From Ignavibacteriales bacterium (GTDB taxonomy: Bacteria > Bacteroidota > Ignavibacteria > Ignavibacteriales > Ignavibacteriaceae): DNA of 64,000 bases. The stretch spans positions 1 through 64,000 of the forward strand of contig JADJIA010000011.1 in the NCBI GenBank assembly GCA_016707285.1. The letters run 5' to 3'. The translations under genes were made by a program, and so were the position numbers. Positions within the stretch are counted from its first letter, which is position 1. Each line of letters starts with the position of its first letter. The notes under the pieces were generated by a model that worked only from the letters and a program-made list of their open reading frames with translations, was not told the origin of the DNA and did no database searches. This document shows, one piece after another, positions 36,230 to 45,518 of the stretch.

Positions 36230-37360
36230 ATGGTGTCTATTATCAGAAGTTTTATTTTTTCAGTTATCCTCTTATCTTCAGTTTTTGCAGGACCGCCCGA
36301 CTTTTTCCAAATTGCCGGGGGAGCAAAAGTTACCGCATTTGTTAAAGATGGCACCGATTTTTGGCTCGCCACTTACGGAAACGGGATATTCAGATATGAT
36401 ACAAAATCGAACGAACTGATTTCCATGAATGAGGAAGAAGGGGGACCCAAGGACAGATTAATCGATTGTATTGAAGCGAATGACGACTTCGTTTGGGCGG
36501 GAACCAGTGATGGCTTGCTCATATACGACAAGGAAAAGGAAAGCTGGAAAAAAAGAAAATTTGCTGAGGGTGGCGAATATGGCAACTGGATTAGAGGTCT
36601 AAAATATGATGAATCAACCGGTCTGCTCTGGATTGGAAGGTTTATCAACATGACCATACTGAATGTAAAAAGACAAAAATATGAAGACTTTAACTTAGCC
36701 CGCGGTAATGAGTCTTCAACCAATAATGTAAAAAGATTTTTTATCGAGGAAGACAGATATGTCTGGATTATCACCGAAGGTGGAATATATAAATTTGATA
36801 AAACTTTTGGTGATTTTGAACCTTCAAGATGTGAGTTCATCTCCAATAAAGATGGAGCATTCAGATCGGAGGGGATGAAAGTCTCGGTGAATTCGATCCT
36901 CTTTGATAACGAATTTATCTGGTTTGGGAATCAGGATTTTCGCTCACTCGAGATGCCTGATTATAATGTTGGTGGTGTTTACCGTTTTAACAGAATGGCA
37001 AAGTGGGATAAAGTTGACAGCCGTTCAGGGCTCCGGGGCGATGGTGTTTACTCTATGATGAGGATAGGGAACACAGTTTGGGCAGCCACTTATGAATTTG
37101 ACAAAGAGATAAAAAAAGAATATGGCAGAGGGGTCACAATAATTGACAGAAACACTGCAAAAGTAATTTCTTCCAATCCTAAAGACTTGAATATCCCCGC
37201 AAATCAGTTTTATGCAATGGAATTTGACCAAAAATATATCTGGTTGGCATCGGAAAACGGTTTGTGGCGGATTGATGTTTCAACTCCTCTCGCATCATGG
37301 GGAGGAAAGAAAAAAGTTGATCCCAAAAAAGAACCTAAAGGGAAGAAACCGAAAAAATAA
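36230..37360 (+). CDS. Exported beta-propeller protein
   Basis: A 376-residue protein with signal peptide (FIFSVILLSSVFAG). The mature part has repeated propeller-blade motifs of the two-component-regulator-propeller type: FWLATYGNGIFRYD, VWAGTSDGLLIYD, LWIGRFINMTIL, VWIITEGGIYKFD, IWFGNQDF and IWLASENGLWRID. A lysine-rich tail (about 355-376) ends the protein. The start at 36230 is chosen because it directly precedes the signal peptide; the frame is open further upstream inside panB. Probably periplasmic ligand binding; no catalytic role is evident. Confidence 0.72.
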   Translation: MVSIIRSFIFSVILLSSVFAGPPDFFQIAGGAKVTAFVKDGTDFWLATYGNGIFRYDTKSNELISMNEEEGGPKDRLIDCIEANDDFVWAGTSDGLLIYDKEKESWKKRKFAEGGEYGNWIRGLKYDESTGLLWIGRFINMTILNVKRQKYEDFNLARGNESSTNNVKRFFIEEDRYVWIITEGGIYKFDKTFGDFEPSRCEFISNKDGAFRSEGMKVSVNSILFDNEFIWFGNQDFRSLEMPDYNVGGVYRFNRMAKWDKVDSRSGLRGDGVYSMMRIGNTVWAATYEFDKEIKKEYGRGVTIIDRNTAKVISSNPKDLNIPANQFYAMEFDQKYIWLASENGLWRIDVSTPLASWGGKKKVDPKKEPKGKKPKK

Positions 37361-37381
37361 TCCTGAAAAAAGACTTAAAAA

Positions 37382-38377
37382 ATGATAAATATAAAACAAG
37401 ACAGATTAAACGAGTTAAAACAAGCCTTTAACGGGAAAAGAATTGCCATTGTTGGTGATATGATGCTCGATGGTTATATTATGGGCGGAGCAAAGCGTAT
37501 TTCGCCTGAGGCACCAGTGCCGGTTGTGGATGTTGAAAATGAATTTTACCGTTTTGGTGGTGCAGCGAACTGCGCCAATAACATCCTGCATCTTAAAGCC
37601 GAGCCGTTCCCCTTGGGGATAATTGGCAATGACAGAGCCGGTGAGATATTTACTTCACTTCTCTCGGGATTAAATATCCATCCCGGTGGACTTGTAGTGG
37701 ATGGTTCAAGACCTACCACCCTTAAAACGAGAGTGATTGCCGGATCACAACATGTTGTCAGAATCGACAGTGAAAAAAAAGAGTATATCGGTAAAGACAC
37801 CGAGGAAAATCTTTTTAAGATACTTGAGAGTGAAATCTCATCAATTGATGCTGTAATTCTTCAGGATTATAACAAAGGTGTATTAACCCCGACGCTAATT
37901 ACTGAAATTATCGGACTGTGTCGTAAAAATAAAAAGCTTGTTACTGTTGATCCAAAATTCAACAATTTTTTCTCTTATAAAGGTGTCACAGTTTTTAAGC
38001 CAAACAGAAAAGAAGCGAGTGATATTCTTGGATTCCGGATTAAAACAGTTGAAGATGTTATAAAAGCAGGCGAGATACTTCTTGATCGGTTGGAAGCAGA
38101 GAATATTTTATTAACACTTGGTGAAGACGGAATTGCCGTTTTTAACCGCGAAAATGAGCCAAAAATGATGCCTACCAAGGCAAGGAAAGTTGCTGATGTT
38201 TCGGGTGCGGGAGATACTGTAATCTCAACACTTACACTTGCTTTAAGCGCCGGTGCCAACATTTATGAAGCTTCTTATATAGCAAATTATGCTGCGGGCA
38301 TTGTGTGTGCCGAGGTTGGAATTGTACCTGTTGAAATTGAAAATCTGTTTGAAACAGTTCTTGGAGGTAATAAATGA
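37382..38377 (+). CDS. hldA: D-glycero-beta-D-manno-heptose-7-phosphate kinase (HldE1/RfaE N-domain type)
   Basis: A PfkB/ribokinase-fold sugar kinase of 331 residues. It phosphorylates heptose-7-phosphate at C1 in ADP-heptose synthesis for the LPS core. Visible are MLDGYIMGGAKRISPEAPVPV, FGGAANCANNILHL and the ATP/anion-hole motif DVSGAGDTVISTL near the C-terminus. Its stop overlaps the start of the adenylyltransferase gene by ATGA, so the two halves that are fused as HldE in enterobacteria are separate but coupled here. Confidence 0.9.
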   Translation: MINIKQDRLNELKQAFNGKRIAIVGDMMLDGYIMGGAKRISPEAPVPVVDVENEFYRFGGAANCANNILHLKAEPFPLGIIGNDRAGEIFTSLLSGLNIHPGGLVVDGSRPTTLKTRVIAGSQHVVRIDSEKKEYIGKDTEENLFKILESEISSIDAVILQDYNKGVLTPTLITEIIGLCRKNKKLVTVDPKFNNFFSYKGVTVFKPNRKEASDILGFRIKTVEDVIKAGEILLDRLEAENILLTLGEDGIAVFNRENEPKMMPTKARKVADVSGAGDTVISTLTLALSAGANIYEASYIANYAAGIVCAEVGIVPVEIENLFETVLGGNK

Positions 38378-38850
38378 AATATCTTTATGACTGGACAGGC
38401 CTGGCAGAAATTATTTCCCGACTAAAAAGTGAGGGAAAAAAAATCGTTTTCACCAACGGTTGTTTTGATTTAATTCATGCCGGACACATCGATTACCTGA
38501 CAAAAGCGAAAGCACTTGGTGATGTGTTGATAATCGGGATCAATTCTGACGAATCGATAAGAAGGTTGAAGGGGGATAAAAGACCTCTTTTGCCACATGA
38601 AGAGAGAGCATTTGCAATTTCCAGTCTTAAACCTGTGGATTATGTAACTATATTTACAGAGGACACCCCCTACGAATTGATAAAAATGATTGTGCCCGAT
38701 GTTTTGGTAAAGGGTGGCGACTGGTCAATTGAAAACATTGTCGGAAGAGACATTGTTGAACAAAACGGTGGACTTACCACAAATATCCCGTTTGTTGTTT
38801 CACGCTCCACTTCAAGCATAATTGAGTTAATCCTCGAAAAATACTGTTAA
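38374..38850 (+). CDS. hldC: D-glycero-beta-D-manno-heptose 1-phosphate adenylyltransferase (HldE2/RfaE C-domain type)
   Basis: A 158-residue nucleotidyltransferase with the cytidylyltransferase-type motifs FTNGCFDLIHAGHIDYL (HxGH) and GDKRPLLPHEERAFAIS plus VSRSTSSIIE at the C-terminus. It forms ADP-heptose from heptose-1-phosphate and ATP. Directly coupled to the kinase gene before it; tamB follows 4 bases later. ADP-heptose feeds the LPS core. Confidence 0.9.
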   Translation: MKYLYDWTGLAEIISRLKSEGKKIVFTNGCFDLIHAGHIDYLTKAKALGDVLIIGINSDESIRRLKGDKRPLLPHEERAFAISSLKPVDYVTIFTEDTPYELIKMIVPDVLVKGGDWSIENIVGRDIVEQNGGLTTNIPFVVSRSTSSIIELILEKYC

Positions 38851-38854
38851 TAAC

Positions 38855-41800
38855 ATGATGAAAAAGATACCGGCGAAGGTACTTAAATATTTTAGAGGTT
38901 TTCTCTACTTCCTCTTGATATTTGTAGTTGGCGTGCTGGTATTCTCGCAGACCTCCCTTTTTCGCTCCATTTTAAAAGATCAACTCACTTCGATTCTTAA
39001 TGAATCTTTGCAGGGCAGAGTTGAAATTGGTGGAATAGAGGGGACACTTGTCACATCACTGATGGTAAACGACATTAGGGTTTCCGACACACTTCATAAT
39101 GAAATTGCTTTTATTAAAAGGTTGGAGGTTTATCCAAGATTGTTAGAAATTCTCAGCGGAAGAATCCATGTCCATAAGATAAGAGTTGAGGGATTATGGG
39201 CTGATCTTGTTGTGGATTCTGCGGGGGTCCTAAATGTAATGAAGATTCTTCCCAAGAGCAAGGAAGAGGTTAAAGATACTGTATCAAAACCATTCCCCTA
39301 TGTGTTAATGGCGGAAACCATTGAAATTGTAAACAGCAGTGTTTATTACCGAAAATGGGATAAAATTTATTCAAAAGAGGCATTTGTCTCCATGAATATG
39401 GATGATCTCAGGATTCCAAAATTGGACATCAAATTAAATGATATAAAGGTTGATTTGGCGAAGGGATATTATGCGGTTGATATCGAACAGTTTATGATTG
39501 AGCCAAATTTCAAGAATACACCAAAATTATCGATTACCGGAGAACTGAAACTTGATGGAAGGATAATTGATGTAAATGATTTAAGTATCGTAACAAATAA
39601 AAGTGATATCTCTCTTGATTATTTTACGGATGAGTTAAATCCTTTCAACAATTTCACAACGGATTCTCTAAAAGCAGCAAAGTTTGCATTAACTATCGAG
39701 TGTAAACCGTTCCACTTTGATGATCTTACAACAGTTTTAAATGGGTTTGATTTGATTAAGGGACCTATGCAACTTGGACTTCAAGCTTCCGGTGATTTGA
39801 AAAACACAAAGATAACAAGTCTGTCACTTGAGGCACTAACCACGAAGCTTTATTTAACCGGTAGCATTCTTAATTTGCTCGAATTCGACAAAATGAAAAT
39901 TCTGGCAGATATTAAAAAATCTGTTTTGAATCCGCAGGATATTCACACCATCATGCCCGGTCTGAATCTCTCAAAATTTCTCGATTTTCCTACAGTTACT
40001 ATCGACAGTCTCGGATTTTATGGCGCACCACTTACCTTTAAGGGGGGGGTGGGTCTCCGGTCGGACAATGGAAATATTAGCGGGAACTATTCGTTCGATT
40101 TCTCAAAGCCTCAATCTCTTTATGAAATAGACCTTAACACCGAAAATCTCAATATCAGCAAATATATCAATTTCCCGGTGAACCTGACATCAAAAATCAG
40201 GGCTAAAGGTTCAGGTTTTAATCCTGAAAACGCAGTTTTTGAATTGGATTTTGACGGTACAAAGTCACTCGCCGGGAAGTATCTTTTCGACAAACTTTCT
40301 CTAAAAACCAAAGGGTCTTCGGGGAAGATTGGACTTGAACTTAAGACCGTGCTTGGAGTTCAAAACGGCGAATTAAGCGGTGAGATAGATTTTTCAAATA
40401 TGAAGCGACCTCTTTATTCCATTACATCGGCATTTAACAATGTTGATCTTGAATATTTTATTGGTGATTCTTCCCTTTCATCAGCCCTCAACTTTACTTT
40501 TGATGCGGAAGGAGAGGGATTTGAACCCAACGATATGATTCTATCGGCAAATCTGAACCTTCTCGATACACGAATAAAAGGTGACTCACTCGGAGAAATT
40601 GATGCGTCAATAAAACTTTTTGCCACACCTGATATGCAAAAAGATATATTTATTACTTCGAACCTGTTTACCATCTCTGCTGCAGGAACTTTTGATTATG
40701 GTACTCTGGGTAACAGTCTTTCACGAGAGTCCAACAAACTTGTAGCAGATGTAACTCAAATATTGCTGAATTATTATCCCGATTTTTTTGAGGACAGTAA
40801 TGCAACCGTTGCTGCTAAATCGGTTGTTGATTCTCTCTCAAGTTTCAGTATTACAACAAATGACTCGCTGGCATATTCATTTCAAGTAAAAGATCTTGGT
40901 CCTTTACGGAATTTTCTCAAATTAAAAACCTTTGATATCGAAGGTTCTGTTTCCGGGCATATAGTGCTTGATACTCAACGGGTTTCTTATTACCTGAAAA
41001 ATGATTTGGACAGGTTCAGGTTCAGAGCTTCAGACACTTCCAGCATATTTATTTTATGGGGGTCGCAGTCGGAGATAAAACTTGAACATCCATCTGACAA
41101 CATCAGTATCGGCAGTTTAAAAGGTTCTGTAAAAAGTTTGACAAAAAAAATATTTTTGCTCAATAATGGCAAAACGGACACTCTAACAAACACTGAACTG
41201 GTTATGTCGCTCGAAAAGGCAATGCTCGATCTCGAGAGGGTGGATATCAACTACAACGACATGTTAAAAGCGAGAGTGGCGTTGGTGGTTGATTTTATGA
41301 GAGACTCTCTTGAACTCGACATGTATGAAACGAGGATCAATTACAAAGGATATGAAGTCGAAAATATCGAAAATACGGTTTTAGCTTTTAGTAACGATGC
41401 ATTTTTTGTGAAGAATTTTTCTTTGGGGCAAGGGGATGAAAAAATGTTCACTTTGGACGCAAGAATAACCGGCACGACCCTCGACACAAAAATGAGATTA
41501 GAAAATCTTACACTTCAGGAATTGATGAGAGATGTGTTGCAGCAGCAATTTAACCAGCCAGTAGATGCAAATTTGAATTTTGAGGTGGTTGCTTCAGGTA
41601 CCTATAATGATCCATATATCACCACCAATTTTACGGTAAATGATTTTAAATATAAAAATGAACAATTGGGTAAACTTATTCTCACAGCCGTTTATGAAGA
41701 TGAAGTTATCACTCCGGTAGGTAAGTTTTACAGCGGAGCCACTACAGGAAACGATTCACTTCTATCCCTGACGGGAGTGATACCTTATAAGATTTCCTTT

Positions 41801-43381
41801 TCGGAAGGAGTATTTGACTTTATAAAGGATAAAGAGACCGACATCAAACTATCATCTGATAATTTTTCACTCTCCGCATTAAACGGATTTGTTCCCAATG
41901 TTGAAGGTTTGCAGGGTATTCTTCAGGCACAAATTGAGATGAAAGGATTTTATCCCAATCTTGTAAGAAATGGCAGTGCTGAAATTAAAAACGGATTGTT
42001 TAAAGTCTCGATGACAAAACTTTATTACGGGTTGCAAATGGGGGTAACACTCTCGGATTCAACCGTATCGTTGACCCGGTTTCTTCTGACAAATGAAGGA
42101 GAAGTTGGCATTTACGGAAAGTTGACAGGTTCAGGAGATCTCCGGCTCCGTGGGTATGAAGTTGTTTCCGGTGATCTTAAGTTTGGTGGGCAACTGACCG
42201 TTCTGGAAAGTTTGCAACGCTCAAAAGAGATGCCTGTGTTTGGGAAAGTGGTAATTTCAACAAATCAGGACATTCTGGTGAAGTTAAGTCCTAACAACCT
42301 TTATGTTAATGCTTCAATAAATATTGACAAAATGGATGTGACAATGCCCCCGACTCAGAGTGGAGTTGCAAATGCAGGGGATAACTACATCTATAGATAT
42401 AAGCGTTATGATCTACCCGGGTTACAAGGTGATTCGGCTATTATCGCTCTATTTGATGATGTGGAAGTGGATAATGATACAGTTGTTGTTGCAAAAAAGG
42501 GTCTCCCTTTTAATCTGGATTATCAGCTTAAAATAACGATGTCAAAAGATTCAAAAATGACGATGATTTTGTCACAGGAAGCAAACCAGAAACTGACAAC
42601 ATTGCTTGAAGGAGAACTTGTTTACGAAAAAATGAGGGGATTTGAGAATGTTCAGGGTGAACTGACTGTATCTGATGAATCGCGGCTTGAATTTCTTAAT
42701 CTAAAAACCTTTGTTGCATCGGGTAAATTAAGATTTGAGAAGGAAATATTTAATCCGTATCTGGATATTGTGGCAAATTACAACTCCTATTATGTTTTTT
42801 CGTCGAAAGGGGCGAGTAATGAACAGCCTGTTCAGGTTAAGCTCAAACTTAAAGGGAGCATGGACGAACTCTCAACAACATTCGCAAAAGAGAGTGATAA
42901 TATAGCCGTTTATGTTGGTGAAGATAATATAAGAAATGAAGTTCCTTCTCCACAATATGACAAAGCGGATGCAGTGTGGTTTATCCTCACCGGAAAATTT
43001 AAATCTGATTTAACAGAGGCTGACAAAAACTCAGCCGAGGGACAAATCAGCTCCATCCAGGGAACTGCAACCTCTCTTGCGGGCTCATTGCTTGGAGGTC
43101 TGCTTTCAAGCTATCTTGGTGATTATGTAAAATCACTCGATGTAAGAGCGGCAGGAGGAGAAACAAAGTTTAACCTTTCCGGGCAAATATCCAACATCAA
43201 ATATTCATTTGGTGGTACAACTAATGTTTTTCAGGACCTTTCATCAGCCACTTTTAAGTTTGAGATCCCTGTCATTAAAAATTTTCTTTTAAGAATCGAA
43301 CGGAGAGAATCAATAAATGAAGGATCATCAAGCAGCACGATGATAAATGAAATGGGTCTTAAATATAAAATTGAGTTTTAA
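38855..43381 (+). CDS. tamB: TamB/AsmA-like translocation and assembly module protein
   Basis: A 1508-residue protein with one N-terminal membrane helix (about 15-33) followed by a very long beta-rich region ending in the TamB/DUF490 domain (about 1050-1508, with ADAVWFILTGKF, SLAGSLLGGLLSSYLGDYV and a strand-rich LSGQISNIKYSFGG end). TamB-like proteins span the periplasm and are now thought to carry lipids to the outer membrane and assist beta-barrel assembly. Visible repeats are irregular, with many short strands separated by aspartate and serine turns. The gene ends in TAATG, sharing a base with rnr. Confidence 0.85.
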   Translation: MMKKIPAKVLKYFRGFLYFLLIFVVGVLVFSQTSLFRSILKDQLTSILNESLQGRVEIGGIEGTLVTSLMVNDIRVSDTLHNEIAFIKRLEVYPRLLEILSGRIHVHKIRVEGLWADLVVDSAGVLNVMKILPKSKEEVKDTVSKPFPYVLMAETIEIVNSSVYYRKWDKIYSKEAFVSMNMDDLRIPKLDIKLNDIKVDLAKGYYAVDIEQFMIEPNFKNTPKLSITGELKLDGRIIDVNDLSIVTNKSDISLDYFTDELNPFNNFTTDSLKAAKFALTIECKPFHFDDLTTVLNGFDLIKGPMQLGLQASGDLKNTKITSLSLEALTTKLYLTGSILNLLEFDKMKILADIKKSVLNPQDIHTIMPGLNLSKFLDFPTVTIDSLGFYGAPLTFKGGVGLRSDNGNISGNYSFDFSKPQSLYEIDLNTENLNISKYINFPVNLTSKIRAKGSGFNPENAVFELDFDGTKSLAGKYLFDKLSLKTKGSSGKIGLELKTVLGVQNGELSGEIDFSNMKRPLYSITSAFNNVDLEYFIGDSSLSSALNFTFDAEGEGFEPNDMILSANLNLLDTRIKGDSLGEIDASIKLFATPDMQKDIFITSNLFTISAAGTFDYGTLGNSLSRESNKLVADVTQILLNYYPDFFEDSNATVAAKSVVDSLSSFSITTNDSLAYSFQVKDLGPLRNFLKLKTFDIEGSVSGHIVLDTQRVSYYLKNDLDRFRFRASDTSSIFILWGSQSEIKLEHPSDNISIGSLKGSVKSLTKKIFLLNNGKTDTLTNTELVMSLEKAMLDLERVDINYNDMLKARVALVVDFMRDSLELDMYETRINYKGYEVENIENTVLAFSNDAFFVKNFSLGQGDEKMFTLDARITGTTLDTKMRLENLTLQELMRDVLQQQFNQPVDANLNFEVVASGTYNDPYITTNFTVNDFKYKNEQLGKLILTAVYEDEVITPVGKFYSGATTGNDSLLSLTGVIPYKISFSEGVFDFIKDKETDIKLSSDNFSLSALNGFVPNVEGLQGILQAQIEMKGFYPNLVRNGSAEIKNGLFKVSMTKLYYGLQMGVTLSDSTVSLTRFLLTNEGEVGIYGKLTGSGDLRLRGYEVVSGDLKFGGQLTVLESLQRSKEMPVFGKVVISTNQDILVKLSPNNLYVNASINIDKMDVTMPPTQSGVANAGDNYIYRYKRYDLPGLQGDSAIIALFDDVEVDNDTVVVAKKGLPFNLDYQLKITMSKDSKMTMILSQEANQKLTTLLEGELVYEKMRGFENVQGELTVSDESRLEFLNLKTFVASGKLRFEKEIFNPYLDIVANYNSYYVFSSKGASNEQPVQVKLKLKGSMDELSTTFAKESDNIAVYVGEDNIRNEVPSPQYDKADAVWFILTGKFKSDLTEADKNSAEGQISSIQGTATSLAGSLLGGLLSSYLGDYVKSLDVRAAGGETKFNLSGQISNIKYSFGGTTNVFQDLSSATFKFEIPVIKNFLLRIERRESINEGSSSSTMINEMGLKYKIEF

Positions 43382-45489
43382 TGAAAAATAAGATAAAAGC
43401 ATACTTTCAAAGAAATGCAAACTTCTCCGTAAAGGCGAAGCAATTAGCAAAACATCTCGATATTTTTACCGAGCAGGATTATGAGGCGATGAAAGCCTTT
43501 CTTCATCAGCTTGCTGAAGAGGGATTTTTGGCGCAGGATGGTAAGAGATTTAAATATATCCCCCGAACTGTTGACAAAACGGTAAAAGGTGAGTTCAATA
43601 TTCAGCAGGATGGTTCCGGATTTGTATTCAAGGATAAGGTTCCGGGTGGTGGGTATTATATTTCTTCCCGCTATTTTAACACCGCATTTCACGGTGATAC
43701 CGTGGAATTATCTGTGGCAGCCAAAGAATTAAGAGGCGGCAACAGAGTTTTGATGACAGGTCAAATCATCTCTGTAATTGAAAGAAAATGGCATGAAATT
43801 TCGGGAAAACTGAGCAAAGAAGGCTCTTTCTACATCGTAAAGCCGGATATCCCGGAGATTCACAGAAACATTTATGTCCCTGAAAGTGGGTTAAATGGTG
43901 CAACCCCCGGCGACAGGGTTTTTGTTGGAGAGATCGAATGGTCAAATCCAAAAATCAATCCCGAAGGAAAAGTAATTGAGGTAGTCGGAAAAGATGAGGG
44001 CGTTGATATTGATGTAATCACCATCGCTCGTGAATACAATCTACCGATGAAATTCTCCAAAAAAACCATGGAGGAAGCTAAATCGATTTTGGATGAAATT
44101 CCGGAAGAAGAGATAGCAAAAAGGGAAGATTTTAGATCAAAAAATGTTTTTACCATTGATCCCGACGATGCCAAAGATTTTGATGATGCCCTTTCCATCG
44201 AAAAATTTGAGAATGGAAATTATGAAATTGGCATTCATATTGCCGATGTAAGCCACTATGTAAAGCAGGATTCATCTCTCGATAAAGAGGCGTTGGAAAG
44301 AGGAAACTCCGTTTATCTGGTGGGTGGTGTTATCCCGATGCTTCCTGAGGAACTTTCAAACGGCATTTGTTCGTTGGTACCTTATAAAGACAGATTAACC
44401 TACTCGGTTGTGGTTGAGATGAGTCCCAGAGGGAAAGTATTAAACTACAGAATCGTAAAAACTGTCATAAACAGTAAAAGACGGTTTACTTACGATGATG
44501 CCCAAAAGGTGATTGAGACAGGGGCTGGTGATCTGGCAGCTGAGATCACAACACTCAATAAGATTGCAGTAACTCTCAGGGCGAAAAGAATGAAGTCGGG
44601 GAGTATCGAGTTTGGATCTGATGAAGTTAAATTTGTTGTTGGCAGCGGCGGCGAAATTCTGGGAGTTCAGAGGAAAGAACTGAAGGAAAGCAACAAACTT
44701 GTTGAAGAATTTATGCTTCTTGCCAACAGAATTGTAGCTGAACATGTGAACAAAAAGAAACGCGAAACTGAGATTATACCTTATGTTTACAGAATTCATG
44801 ACAAACCCGACAAAGAGAAGATCAGAGAATTTGGAAGATTTGTAAAATCCCTTGGGTTCATCGTTAATTTCTCCGATTCACCAACACCACAGCAAATAAA
44901 TGCGTTGATGGAAGCTGTGAAACAAAAAGAAGAGGAAGTGTTGATTAGTGAACTTGCCATTAGATCGATGGCCAAGGCAATCTATTCAACCGAGAATATT
45001 GGACACTTTGGATTGGGATTTGTTTTTTACACCCATTTCACTTCACCAATTAGACGATATGCCGATTTGTTGATTCACAGAGTTTTACACTACTACGCTG
45101 AAACCAAAGGCAAATCGCTTTATCTTGAGGTTGCACTACGAGGGATGTGTTCACACATCTCACTTACTGAAAGAACGGCTGTCGAGGCTGAACGACTTTC
45201 AGTGAAGAAAAAGTATTTTGAATATCTGAAACCGCTTGTGGGAGAAGAATTTGACGGAATTATTTCCGGTGTAACAAGTTTCGGATTTTTTGTTAAACTT
45301 GCAGAGTCCCTGGCAGAAGGTTTGGTTCATGTGAGAGATATCGATGGTGATTATTTTACATATGAAGAGAAAAACTATCGTTTGCGAGGAGAGCGGAGCG
45401 GAAAAGTTTATCGCCTTGGCGACAAGGTTCGGGTAAAACTTATCCGTGTTAATCCTGAAAAATCAAATGTTGATTTTACTATTGCTTAA
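43381..45489 (+). CDS. rnr: Ribonuclease R
   Basis: Processive 3'-5' exoribonuclease of the RNase II/RNB family, able to degrade structured RNA. A 702-residue protein: N-terminal cold-shock-like domains, the RNB catalytic domain with the metal-binding acidic cluster in FTIDPDDAKDFDDALS and HIADVSHYV, and a C-terminal S1 domain (about 605-702, EEFDGIISGVTSFGFFVKL, EGLVHVRDI). The start codon overlaps the tamB stop (TAATG), so translation is coupled. No accessory RNA-degradation gene is adjacent. Confidence 0.92.
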   Translation: MKNKIKAYFQRNANFSVKAKQLAKHLDIFTEQDYEAMKAFLHQLAEEGFLAQDGKRFKYIPRTVDKTVKGEFNIQQDGSGFVFKDKVPGGGYYISSRYFNTAFHGDTVELSVAAKELRGGNRVLMTGQIISVIERKWHEISGKLSKEGSFYIVKPDIPEIHRNIYVPESGLNGATPGDRVFVGEIEWSNPKINPEGKVIEVVGKDEGVDIDVITIAREYNLPMKFSKKTMEEAKSILDEIPEEEIAKREDFRSKNVFTIDPDDAKDFDDALSIEKFENGNYEIGIHIADVSHYVKQDSSLDKEALERGNSVYLVGGVIPMLPEELSNGICSLVPYKDRLTYSVVVEMSPRGKVLNYRIVKTVINSKRRFTYDDAQKVIETGAGDLAAEITTLNKIAVTLRAKRMKSGSIEFGSDEVKFVVGSGGEILGVQRKELKESNKLVEEFMLLANRIVAEHVNKKKRETEIIPYVYRIHDKPDKEKIREFGRFVKSLGFIVNFSDSPTPQQINALMEAVKQKEEEVLISELAIRSMAKAIYSTENIGHFGLGFVFYTHFTSPIRRYADLLIHRVLHYYAETKGKSLYLEVALRGMCSHISLTERTAVEAERLSVKKKYFEYLKPLVGEEFDGIISGVTSFGFFVKLAESLAEGLVHVRDIDGDYFTYEEKNYRLRGERSGKVYRLGDKVRVKLIRVNPEKSNVDFTIA

Positions 45490-45518
45490 TAAAGTTCTAT
45501 TCAGTTGAGGCAGAGACG

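Noticed and set aside
36373..36846. 157-codon minus-strand frame
   Set aside because: Shadow inside the beta-propeller gene, with serine/leucine-rich composition and no domain.
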